Assembly (NCBI GenBank): GCA_030743445.1
Contig: JASLSL010000103.1
Location: forward strand, 1 to 14,545
Reading direction: 5' to 3'
Length of the DNA: 14,545 nt
Origin: Alphaproteobacteria bacterium
Lineage (GTDB): Bacteria; Pseudomonadota; Alphaproteobacteria; UBA8366
Part shown: piece after piece, positions 6,636 to 12,626 of the stretch
How the letters are laid out: the number at the start of each line of letters is the position of its first letter
Numbering within the stretch: the first letter of the stretch is position 1
The notes under the pieces: generated by a model
What the model saw: only the letters and a program-made list of their open reading frames with translations
Told to the model about the DNA's origin: nothing
Databases searched by the model: none
Position numbers and translations under genes: made by a program

Positions 6636-7133
6636 ATGGCTCAAGCAGCAGAATTTAAATCCGGTAACTGGGTCGTCTATCCGACGCATGGTGTCGGTCG
6701 GGTGGTCGGATTCGAGGAACAAGAGATCGGCGGCGACCAGCTGAAACTGATCGTGATCAGCTTCGAGCGGGACCGCATGACGTTGCGTGTGCCGATGGGC
6801 AAAGCGAAGGATTCGGGACTGCGGCAGCTCTCCTCGCGCGAGGAGATGAAGGGGGCGTTGAAGACGCTCAAGGGCCGCAGCCGCGTGCGCCGCACCATGT
6901 GGAGCCGGCGCGCCCAGGAATACGAGGCCAAGATCAATTCCGGCGATCCGGTGTCGATCGCCGAGGTCGTCCGCGACCTTCACCGCAACGAGGATCAGCC
7001 CGACCAGTCCTACAGCGAACGACAGATTTACCAGGCCGCGCTCGACCGTCTGGCGCGCGAGCTCGCCGCGGTCGAAGACATCGACGAGGACGCGGCGACC
7101 GAGCGTCTCGAAAACATGTTGAAGGCCGCTTAA
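6636..7133 (+). CDS. carD: CarD/CdnL-family transcription regulator
   Basis: RNA polymerase-binding regulator that stabilises open promoter complexes, notably at rRNA and ribosomal promoters in studied relatives. 165 aa. The N-terminal RNAP-interacting (Tudor-like) domain is seen at about residues 7-65: FKSGNWVVYPTHGVGRVVGF, EIGGDQLKLIVISF, MTLRVPMGKAKDSGLRQLSS. The C-terminal helical DNA-contacting domain has the family's WSRRAQEYEAKINSGD and IAEVVRDLHR. The start at 6636 is fixed by the conserved N-terminus and by AAGAGAGA at 6621-6628. The ATG overlaps an upstream TAA (TAATG), and an ATG-TAA pair at 6631-6636 precedes it. It follows fdxA after a long leader and precedes the metallophosphoesterase-like gene and rpoH. 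Confidence 0.95.
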   Translation: MAQAAEFKSGNWVVYPTHGVGRVVGFEEQEIGGDQLKLIVISFERDRMTLRVPMGKAKDSGLRQLSSREEMKGALKTLKGRSRVRRTMWSRRAQEYEAKINSGDPVSIAEVVRDLHRNEDQPDQSYSERQIYQAALDRLARELAAVEDIDEDAATERLENMLKAA

Positions 7134-7148
7134 GGTACACCCTTCATG

Positions 7149-7177
7149 GGCGGGGCCGCACGGTGTCGGACCCCGCC
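7149..7177 (+). terminator. GC-rich hairpin after carD (weak terminator candidate)
   Basis: GGCGGGG (7149-7155) pairs with CCCCGCC (7171-7177), with a 15-nt loop that can itself pair (CCG/CGG). No T tract follows, so it may slow or stabilise a transcript rather than end it. It sits in the 67-bp gap before the next gene. Confidence 0.3.
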
Positions 7178-7200
7178 GCCCACGGCATGCGGCGGCTAAA

Positions 7201-8004
7201 ATGCTGGACGCCGAGATTTTCGCGAAGATCTGCGGGGCCGGGCGGATTTGGACGGTCGGCTCGATTCATGGCGAGTCGAACCGCCTGCAGGCGTTGCATG
7301 CGTCGCTGATCCCGCGGCTCGAATCCGGCGACCGGTTGGTCTATCTCGGCAACTATCTCGGCCATGGCGCCAAGATTCCCGAGACGATCCGCGAACTGCT
7401 GCGCTTCCGCCGGGTGTTCCTCGCCCGGCCGATCTTTACCGGTGTCAACGACTTCGTCCTGTTGCGCGGCTGTCAGGAGGAAATGTGGCAGCGTGTGCTG
7501 CAACTGCAGTTCGCGATCAATCCGGCCGAGGTCCTGGAATGGATGGTCGAACGCGGGCTCGAGGCGACGCTGAAGGCCTATTCGGGCGCCGCCGAGGAAG
7601 GCTTCGAGAGCGCCCGCGAAGGACCCCTGGCGTTGACCCAGTGGACGACCCGGCTGCGCGACACGATGCGCGAGGCGCCAGGGCATATGTCGCTGATGAG
7701 CGCCCTGAAGCGCGCCGCCTTTACCGAGGACGAGACCTTGCTGTTCGTCAACACCGGCGTCGACGTGAGCGTGTCGCTCGCCGAGCAGAACGACAGCTTC
7801 TGGTGGGCCGGCCATAGCTTCAAGAACATCGATCGGCCGTTTGCCGGATACCGCCGGCTGATCCGTGGCTACGATCCCGACCATGGCGGATTTACCGAAC
7901 GGCCTCTCACCCTTACCGTCGACGGCGGTTGCGGATTCGGCGGGCCGCTGGTCGCCGCTTGTCTCGCGCCCGACGGCAGCGTCGTCGACCGTATCGAGGC
8001 CTGA
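7201..8004 (+). CDS. Metallophosphoesterase-like protein with degenerate active-site motifs
   Basis: 267 aa, no signal peptide. The order of motifs follows serine/threonine (PPP-type) phosphatases of the calcineurin superfamily: GSIHGE (20-25) where GDIHG is expected, LVYLGNYLGHG (46-56) where LVFLGDYIDRG is expected, GVND (81-84) where GNHE/GNHD is expected, and near the end VDGGCGFGGPLVAACL, like the family's DTGCVWGGRLTAL. The metal-ligand aspartates are thus Ser21 and Asn51, and the Asn-His pair is Val82-Asn83. The fold is probably kept but catalysis is doubtful; it may be a regulatory or binding protein. The ATG at 7201 gives the first residues expected before the motif. It lies between carD and rpoH on the same strand, which hints at a regulatory link, but that is inference. 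Confidence 0.8.
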   Translation: MLDAEIFAKICGAGRIWTVGSIHGESNRLQALHASLIPRLESGDRLVYLGNYLGHGAKIPETIRELLRFRRVFLARPIFTGVNDFVLLRGCQEEMWQRVLQLQFAINPAEVLEWMVERGLEATLKAYSGAAEEGFESAREGPLALTQWTTRLRDTMREAPGHMSLMSALKRAAFTEDETLLFVNTGVDVSVSLAEQNDSFWWAGHSFKNIDRPFAGYRRLIRGYDPDHGGFTERPLTLTVDGGCGFGGPLVAACLAPDGSVVDRIEA

Positions 8005-8053
8005 CCGGCATCTTCGAATTATTCCATGATATAGACTAGGTTATTGATATGCT

Positions 8054-8072
8054 GAAAATTATAATCATTATG
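8054..8072. promoter_or_regulatory. Fur-box-like palindrome upstream of rpoH
   Basis: GAAAATTATAATCATTATG matches the classical Fur consensus GATAATGATAATCATTATC at 16 of 19 positions and includes the perfect palindrome ATAAT-C-ATTAT. TATAAT at 8060-8065 inside it is a perfect -10 hexamer, although no good -35 is seen. The surrounding 60 bp are AT-rich, so a chance match is possible. Confidence 0.35.
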
Positions 8073-8151
8073 ACTTTTATGTGAACGTCGCTAATACAGC
8101 CATTTTCACCGAACAATAGTTCTTCCAGAAACCCGAGTAAATTGGTAAGCT

Positions 8152-8205
8152 TTTCCCGGATACGATCCCGGCGTCGACGTTTGGAGGGCGCCGGGCCACG
8201 GGGAG
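8152..8205 (+). promoter_or_regulatory. Hairpin covering the rpoH ribosome binding site
   Basis: In RNA, UUUCCCG (8152-8158) pairs with CGGGGAG (8199-8205), which contains the Shine-Dalgarno GGGGAG six bases before the ATG at 8212. Seven pairs, two of them G-U. Inside, CCCGGCG (8167-8173) pairs perfectly with CGCCGGG (8189-8195). A stable inner stem with a weak, G-U-containing outer stem over the SD is the general design of RNA thermometers. Found by eye; no energy calculation was made, and CCCGG (8155-8159) can also pair with CCGGG (8191-8195). Confidence 0.45.
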
Positions 8206-8211
8206 CCGGCA

Positions 8212-9096
8212 ATGGGGTACATCGACGATCCGCATACCCAGCGGGCCAATCTGAGGTTCATTCGAGCTTCGATGCGCGAGCCGTTGCTGTCGCGCGAGAC
8301 CGAATACGAACTGGCGAAACGGTGGCGCGAAGAGGACGACGAAGCCGCCCTCCACCAATTGATCAAGGCCCATACCCGGCTCGTCGTCAGCACCGCCGCC
8401 CGGTTCCGCAATTACGGCCTGCCGATGGGCGACCTGGTCCAGGAAGGCAATGTCGGCCTGTTGCAGGCCGCCGCGCGCTTCGAGCCCGAACGCGGCGTTC
8501 GGTTCTCGACCTACGCGAGCTGGTGGATCCGCTCGGCGATGCAGGACTTCGTCCTGCGCAACTGGTCGATCGTCCGCACCGGCACGACCGCGGCCCAGAA
8601 GGCGTTGTTCTTCAACCTGCGGCGCCTCCGCGCCCAGATCGAGGGCGCCTCGGGCGATCAGTTGAACCACGACAGCCGCCAGACCATCGCCGAAACCCTG
8701 AAGGTCAACCTTCGCGAGGTCGAGTCGATGGAAGCGCGGCTCGGCGGCAACGATCAGTCGTTGAACGCCTCGGTCGCCGACGACTCGGAGGACAGCTGGC
8801 AGGATTTCCTCGCCGACGCGCGGCCCAATTCCGAGGACGTGGTGATCGGCATCCACGACGCCGAGGTCCGTACCCGCTGGATCGGCGACGCGCTGGAGGA
8901 GCTTTCGCCGCGCGAGCAGACGATCATCCGCCAGCGCCGCCTGAAGGAGGACGGCGCCACGCTGGAGGAACTCGGCAAGGTCCTCGGCGTCAGCAAGGAG
9001 CGGGTGCGCCAGCTCGAGCATCGGGCGCTCGGCAAGATCAAGAAGTCGATCAACCGGCGGATCGACCGGCCGACGGACCTGTTGATGGAAGCCTAG
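8212..9096 (+). CDS. rpoH: RNA polymerase sigma factor RpoH (sigma-32 family)
   Basis: Directs RNA polymerase to heat-shock and related stress promoters. 294 aa, a usual RpoH length. Region 2 contains LVVSTAARFRNYGLPMGDLVQEGNVGLLQAAARF and the -10-recognition segment GVRFSTYASWWIRSAMQDFVLRNWSIVR (about 56-122). The RpoH box is QKALFFNLRRLR (about 129-140). Region 4.2 has LSPREQTIIRQRRL and the helix-turn-helix TLEELGKVLGVSKERVRQLEHRAL (about 250-273). No region 1.1, as expected. GGGGAG at 8200-8205 supports the ATG at 8212. Alphaproteobacteria often carry two RpoH types; the position near carD suggests the RpoHII type, but I cannot prove which from one copy. A palindromic terminator follows the stop within a few bases. 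Confidence 0.95.
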   Translation: MGYIDDPHTQRANLRFIRASMREPLLSRETEYELAKRWREEDDEAALHQLIKAHTRLVVSTAARFRNYGLPMGDLVQEGNVGLLQAAARFEPERGVRFSTYASWWIRSAMQDFVLRNWSIVRTGTTAAQKALFFNLRRLRAQIEGASGDQLNHDSRQTIAETLKVNLREVESMEARLGGNDQSLNASVADDSEDSWQDFLADARPNSEDVVIGIHDAEVRTRWIGDALEELSPREQTIIRQRRLKEDGATLEELGKVLGVSKERVRQLEHRALGKIKKSINRRIDRPTDLLMEA

Positions 9097-9097
9097 A

Positions 9098-9118
9098 AAA
9101 AGGTGCCTGGCACCTTTT
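9098..9118. terminator. Perfect palindrome after rpoH, probable terminator
   Basis: AAAAGGTGCC, one T, then GGCACCTTTT: a perfect 10-bp inverted repeat beginning two bases after the rpoH stop. The A/T tails make it a plausible bidirectional rho-independent terminator. The same core is familiar as a dispersed palindrome in many bacterial genomes (general recollection, not a search). Confidence 0.6.
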
Positions 9119-9133
9119 AACCTTATTTACCGA

Positions 9134-9235
9134 CCCCCCACCCTAACCCTCCCCCTCAAGGGGGGAGGGGATAAAGATTTCCGTCCCGATAATTCCCCCC
9201 CTCCCCAACGCGGGAGGGGGTTAGGGGGAGGGGGT
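9134..9235. repeat. C/G-rich composite inverted repeat between rpoH and the M48 gene
   Basis: The left arm (9134-9155) is C-rich with CCCTAACCC in its middle. The right arm (9213-9235) is its G-rich inverse with GGGTTAGGG-like sequence. Inside are two small hairpins: CCCCCTC-AA-GGGGGGAGGGG (9151-9170) and CCCCCCCTCCCC-AACG-CGGGAGGGGG (9195-9220). This resembles dispersed intergenic MITE/BIME-like elements. The G runs could also form G-quadruplexes. It fills the gap between two convergent genes. Confidence 0.75.
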
Positions 9236-9261
9236 GCAAGTGAATAGGCGTCGCCGATCCC

Positions 9262-10743
9262 TTAGACGACCACCATCTTGACCAGTTGACCCGGCGCCAG
9301 CGATCCCGCGCCCGGCAGCCCGTTCAGCACCTCGAACCAACCGTCCTGGAACCCGTCGACCGCCATCTGGCGCGCCATGGCGTGCGAGGTGTCGCCCTCG
9401 CCGGCGCGTATGATCTGCAGCCGCCGCGGCGTGATCGCTTCCGCCTCGGCCCGGGTCAGGCGGTGGAAACTGTAGGTGACCCGCTGCAGTGGCACGGTCA
9501 GGCGACGCATCAGCCAAGGCGGTGCGATGAATGTGAAGCGGTAGATATGGCGGGCGTCGAGACGGATCGCTACCAGACGCACCTCGACCGGACCTTGCCG
9601 CGATCGGCCGTTGAGCCAGCCGGTCGCCGCGGCCATGCCGTTGACCTCGATCGCCTCGAGCTCGTTGATCCCGGCGCCGCGGGTCCAGGCCCGGGCGATG
9701 TAGGCGGTCATCGATCCGCGATAAGACCGCGGCGCCAGATCGAAGCGGATCGCAGCACGGCCCTCGGGGCCGCGGGCGGCGACCAGGTCCGGCCGGTTGA
9801 TCAAGCGGAACCCCTCGGGCACGGCAAACCGGAAGGCGAGCGCCCGGTGGAGGAACTCGCGGCCGCGGATGACGCCGTCGTCGGGGTCGTGGCCGAAGAC
9901 CATGCCGTCGATCGCGCGGAGATAGGGATCGCGGCCGAGCGTCCGCGCCGGGCTGCGGGCGACGTTGGCGGCCGCCAGGGCGCGGTGCAGCCGGTCGATC
10001 GTCCGGGGATGGGTCGAGCGGAAGTCGAAGGCGTCGACGGCGCCGGCCGGCCGTCCCTCGATCGCCGCCTGGAGCCGCGTGTTCGACTGCAACTGTCCAA
10101 GAAAGCTCGCCATGCCGTCGGCGCTGTAGCCGGTCCGGGTCATGTAGCGGATGCCGAGGGTGTCGGCTTCGAGCTCCTGCTCGCGCGAAAAGCCCTGGAG
10201 GTAGAGTCCCGCCGCCGTCCCGGCGAGCCGACCGAGCTGGCTCGGCACCCCGTAGAGCTGGCCCAATATGCCGAGGCCGATCATGCCGAATTGGGTGGCT
10301 TGCGCCTGGCTCAGGCGCTGGGCGGTATGGCGGGCGACGACGTGGCCGATCTCGTGGCCCAGCACGCCGGCGATCTCGGCCTCGTTCTGGGCCAGCGCCA
10401 ACAGACCGCGGGTGATGTAGACGTAGCCGCCGGGCAGCGCCATGGCGTTGACGATCGGGCTGTCGAGCACGGTGAAGGTGAAGGCGAGCCCCGGCGTCTC
10501 GGTGGTCGAGGCGAGCCGGCCGCCGATCGCCGCGATGTAGCCGGCGAGGCCTGGCTCGTCGTAGGCGCCGCCGAATTTGGCGATGAGTTTCGGATGTTCG
10601 GTGGCGCCGATGCGGCGCTCGTCCTCGGCCGAGACCAGCATCAGCTGCTGCTCGCCGGTCGCGGGATTGACGGCGCAGCCGCCGCAGAAGCTGGCCAGCG
10701 CGCCGCCCGCGAGGCCGCAGAAATGCCGTCGGGTCAGGTTCAC
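9262..10743 (-). CDS. Exported M48-family zinc metalloprotease with C-terminal LysM-like region
   Basis: 493 aa from a GTG start at 10743. The N-terminus NLTRRHFCGLAGGALASFCGGC has a twin-arginine pattern (TRRHF) and ends at Cys23 followed by AVNPATG, as in M48 lipoproteins of this type; the lipobox (CGGC) is imperfect. The zinc site is HEIGH (130-134, catalytic Glu131) with a third ligand Glu192 in ELEADTLG. The end (LQIIRAGEGDTSHAMARQM... WFEVLNGL... LAPGQLVKMVV) resembles a LysM motif, suggesting a peptidoglycan link. Likely a periplasmic protein quality-control protease (BepA/LoiP-like group); the substrate is unknown. Its GTG overlaps the TGA of the upstream nuclease-like gene by 4 bp (GTGA), indicating translational coupling. 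Confidence 0.92.
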   Translation of the reverse strand: MNLTRRHFCGLAGGALASFCGGCAVNPATGEQQLMLVSAEDERRIGATEHPKLIAKFGGAYDEPGLAGYIAAIGGRLASTTETPGLAFTFTVLDSPIVNAMALPGGYVYITRGLLALAQNEAEIAGVLGHEIGHVVARHTAQRLSQAQATQFGMIGLGILGQLYGVPSQLGRLAGTAAGLYLQGFSREQELEADTLGIRYMTRTGYSADGMASFLGQLQSNTRLQAAIEGRPAGAVDAFDFRSTHPRTIDRLHRALAAANVARSPARTLGRDPYLRAIDGMVFGHDPDDGVIRGREFLHRALAFRFAVPEGFRLINRPDLVAARGPEGRAAIRFDLAPRSYRGSMTAYIARAWTRGAGINELEAIEVNGMAAATGWLNGRSRQGPVEVRLVAIRLDARHIYRFTFIAPPWLMRRLTVPLQRVTYSFHRLTRAEAEAITPRRLQIIRAGEGDTSHAMARQMAVDGFQDGWFEVLNGLPGAGSLAPGQLVKMVVV

Positions 10744-11507
10744 TCCAACACCTCGATCTGCTCCGGATGGGTCGCCTGGATCATCGGTCCGTTGCGCGAC
10801 TCGAGCCAGCCGCGGACCCGCACCAGCCGGCCCTCGAGGCGCCGCGGGTCGAGCCCCGCCGACGCGAAGGCCCGGCCATGGCGCCGGTCGATCGAGATCG
10901 TGAAGTCGCGCCGCCAGTCGGCGCCGAAGTTGAGGTAGCTCCGCCCCCGCACGACCGCGACCTTTCGCACCCGGCCCTCGATCAGCTGGAAGCTGCCGAC
11001 GTCGCGCATCGCCTCGCCGAGACCGCGCACCCGGTAGAAGCGATCGGCCCAGATGCCGCGCCTCGCGGTCCGCGCGGTCCGCTCGAGCGCCAGCATGCGG
11101 GGTGCCAGCGCGCGGTTGTCGGGAAAGGTGTAGACCCGCGCCATGCCGGCCTCGAGCATCGCGCCCTGGATCCAAAGCCCGCCCGGATCGTGGAGGTGAG
11201 CCAGCAACCGGTCGTAGCGGTCGGTGCGCCGTCCGCCATAGGACAGTGTCAGCCGTTTGCCGAGGGCGAGGCCGGCGAGATACCGCTTGGCTGCCTCGGC
11301 CAGCGGCCAGGTCTTGAAGCCCTTGCGTCCGAGCGGCAGCTTCGGGGCCTGCAATCCGACCAGGCGGACCGAGCGGCCGTCCTTCAGGACCAGGGTGTCG
11401 CCGTCGACGATCTCGATCGCGAGGCCGACGCCGCCCGGCGCCAACGCCTCGGCTCGAAGGCCGGTCGCCGACAATAGAACGAAGAGCAGGAATATCGAGC
11501 GCCGCAT
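10740..11507 (-). CDS. Exported thermonuclease (SNase)-fold protein with altered catalytic residues
   Basis: 255 aa. Signal peptide MRRSIFLLFVLLSATGLRA with a likely cut before Glu20. The SNase domain covers about 28-155: IEIVDGDTLVLKDG (31-44), RLVGLQAPK (48-56), RRTDRYDRLLAHL (93-105) and GLWIQGAMLEAGMARVY. Relative to staphylococcal nuclease, Asp21 (Asp37), Arg35 (Arg48) and Arg87 (Arg100) are kept, but Asp40 is Gln53 and Glu43 is Lys56, so calcium-dependent catalysis is doubtful. A second OB-like region (about 172-255) ends in RGWLESRNGPMIQATHPEQIEVLE. The ATG at 11507 is preceded by TATACT exactly 6 nt away, suggesting a leaderless mRNA. It is the first gene of a two-gene operon with the M48 protease, so it may be a periplasmic binding partner (inference). 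Confidence 0.88.
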   Translation of the reverse strand: MRRSIFLLFVLLSATGLRAEALAPGGVGLAIEIVDGDTLVLKDGRSVRLVGLQAPKLPLGRKGFKTWPLAEAAKRYLAGLALGKRLTLSYGGRRTDRYDRLLAHLHDPGGLWIQGAMLEAGMARVYTFPDNRALAPRMLALERTARTARRGIWADRFYRVRGLGEAMRDVGSFQLIEGRVRKVAVVRGRSYLNFGADWRRDFTISIDRRHGRAFASAGLDPRRLEGRLVRVRGWLESRNGPMIQATHPEQIEVLE

Positions 11508-11513
11508 CGCCCG

Positions 11514-11519
11514 AGTATA
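11514..11519 (-). promoter_or_regulatory. -10 element of the SNase-like/M48 operon
   Basis: TATACT on the minus strand (11519-11514), 5 of 6 to the consensus, with CGGGCG and then the ATG at 11507. The start point would be at the ATG (leaderless). The -35 at the expected distance (CTCTGC, 11542-11537) is poor. Confidence 0.45.
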
Positions 11520-11530
11520 ACCCGATTGGG

Positions 11531-11544
11531 GGCTTTGCAGAGCC
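11531..11544. promoter_or_regulatory. Imperfect dyad between divergent promoters
   Basis: GGCTTTGCAGAGCC is palindromic at 6 of 7 base pairs. It lies in the 63-bp gap between the divergent starts and overlaps the -35 positions of both candidate promoters, where a dimeric regulator could act on both. This may be chance in GC-rich DNA. Confidence 0.25.
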
Positions 11545-11564
11545 GCCGCCGCCGTGCTTAGAGT
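11535..11564 (+). promoter_or_regulatory. Candidate leaderless promoter of pip
   Basis: TTGCAG (11535-11540), an 18-base spacer, TAGAGT (11559-11564), then GTCGCC and the ATG at 11571. The hexamer-to-ATG distance (6 nt) equals that of two other genes in the window. No Shine-Dalgarno is visible. Confidence 0.4.
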
Positions 11565-11570
11565 GTCGCC

Positions 11571-12521
11571 ATGACGCGCAAGACCCTGTATCCCGAGATC
11601 GAGCCCTACGAGACCGGGCGGCTCGCGGTCGACGGCCTGCACACGCTCTATTGGGAGCAGTGCGGCAGTCCCACGGGCGTCCCCGTGGTGTTCCTGCATG
11701 GCGGACCGGGCGCGGGGGCGACCGCGACGCATCGCCGGTTCTTCGACCCGAGGCATTACCGGGTCGTGATCTTCGACCAGCGCGGCGCCGGCCGCTCGAC
11801 GCCGGCGGGCGAGCTCACCGACAACACGACCGGCCATCTCGTCGCCGACGTCGAAGCGTTGCGCCGGCACCTCGATATCGAGCGCTGGTTCGCCTTCGGC
11901 GGCTCGTGGGGCGCCAGCTTGGCGCTGGCTTACGCCGAGGCCTATCCGGAACGCTGCCGCGGCCTGGTGTTGCGCGGCGTATTTCTTTGCCGCGCCGCGG
12001 AGATCGAGTGGTTCATGACCGGGATGCGGCAGATTTTCCCCGAGGCTTGGCGCGACTTCGCCGAATATCTGCCGGCGGCGGAGCGTGGCGACTTGCTCGC
12101 CAACTACTACCGGCGGCTGACCGACGAGGACGCCGAGGTCCACCAGGCCGCGGCCCAGGTCTGGAGCCGCTACGAGGGCGCCTGCTCGACCCTCAAGCCA
12201 AACCCGGAGATCGCGTCCTCGTTCAGCGAACCGAAGGTGGCGCTGAGCCTGGCGCGAATCGAGGCGCACTACTTCATCAACAAGTGTTTCATCGAGGACG
12301 GCGCGTTGCTGGCGAATGCCGAGCGGCTCGACGGCGTGCCGGGGGTGATCGTGCACGGGCGCTACGACGTGGTCTGCCCGATGCTCTCGGCCGACGAGCT
12401 GGCGGCGGCCTGGCCCGGCGCGGAATTGCACGTCGTGCCCGACGCCGGGCATTCGGCGATGGAGCCCGGCATTCGCGCCAAACTGATCGACGCGATGGAA
12501 CGCTTCAAGAAGCTCGATTAG
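11571..12521 (+). CDS. pip: Proline iminopeptidase (alpha/beta hydrolase, peptidase S33)
   Basis: Cytosolic peptidase that removes N-terminal proline from peptides. 316 aa, the usual length for the bacterial family. The N-terminus (LYPEIEPYETGRLAVDGLHTLYWEQCG) is the family signature. Oxyanion motif HGGPGAG (43-49), FDQRGAGRSTP (68-78), nucleophile in GGSWGASLALAYAEAYP (Ser112), the lid region with W-S-R-Y-E-G (198-203), acid Asp266 in VHGRYDVVCP and His294 in DAGHSAMEPG. All three triad residues are present, so it should be active. No signal peptide. Divergent from the nuclease-like/M48 operon with 63 bp between starts; two hairpins follow the stop. Confidence 0.95.
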   Translation: MTRKTLYPEIEPYETGRLAVDGLHTLYWEQCGSPTGVPVVFLHGGPGAGATATHRRFFDPRHYRVVIFDQRGAGRSTPAGELTDNTTGHLVADVEALRRHLDIERWFAFGGSWGASLALAYAEAYPERCRGLVLRGVFLCRAAEIEWFMTGMRQIFPEAWRDFAEYLPAAERGDLLANYYRRLTDEDAEVHQAAAQVWSRYEGACSTLKPNPEIASSFSEPKVALSLARIEAHYFINKCFIEDGALLANAERLDGVPGVIVHGRYDVVCPMLSADELAAAWPGAELHVVPDAGHSAMEPGIRAKLIDAMERFKKLD

Positions 12522-12554
12522 CCGCTTCTGCGGCGAGGGCCTTGTAATGGCCCT
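12521..12554 (+). terminator. Two tandem hairpins after pip
   Basis: GCCGC-TTCT-GCGGC (12521-12534) is followed by AGGGCC-TTGTAAT-GGCCCT (12536-12554). Both stems are perfect. No clear T run follows, so termination efficiency is uncertain. Confidence 0.45.
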
Positions 12555-12568
12555 TGGAAAGGAAGTAT

Positions 12569-12596
12569 TTGCGCCCGGCGGTTGATTGATTATCAT
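12569..12596 (+). promoter_or_regulatory. Candidate promoter of the PagL-like gene
   Basis: TTGCGC (12569-12574), a 16-base spacer, then TATCAT (12591-12596, 5 of 6 to TATAAT). A start near 12603 precedes the strong ribosome binding site AAGGGGAG (12611-12618) and the TTG at 12627, and lies downstream of an alternative TTG at 12582, which it excludes. Confidence 0.45.
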
Positions 12597-12626
12597 GCGC
12601 CCGCCGTTGGAAGGGGAGAATCCAGC

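Noticed and set aside
9134..9235. Telomere-like or CRISPR-like repeat
   Set aside because: CCCTAACCC appears only once per arm in inverted orientation; there is no regular repeat-spacer array and no cas gene.
9286..10938. 550-codon open frame antisense to the M48 protease
   Set aside because: The minus-strand M48 gene has a signal sequence, HEIGH and the third zinc ligand; the opposite frame has none of any family and crosses into the next gene.
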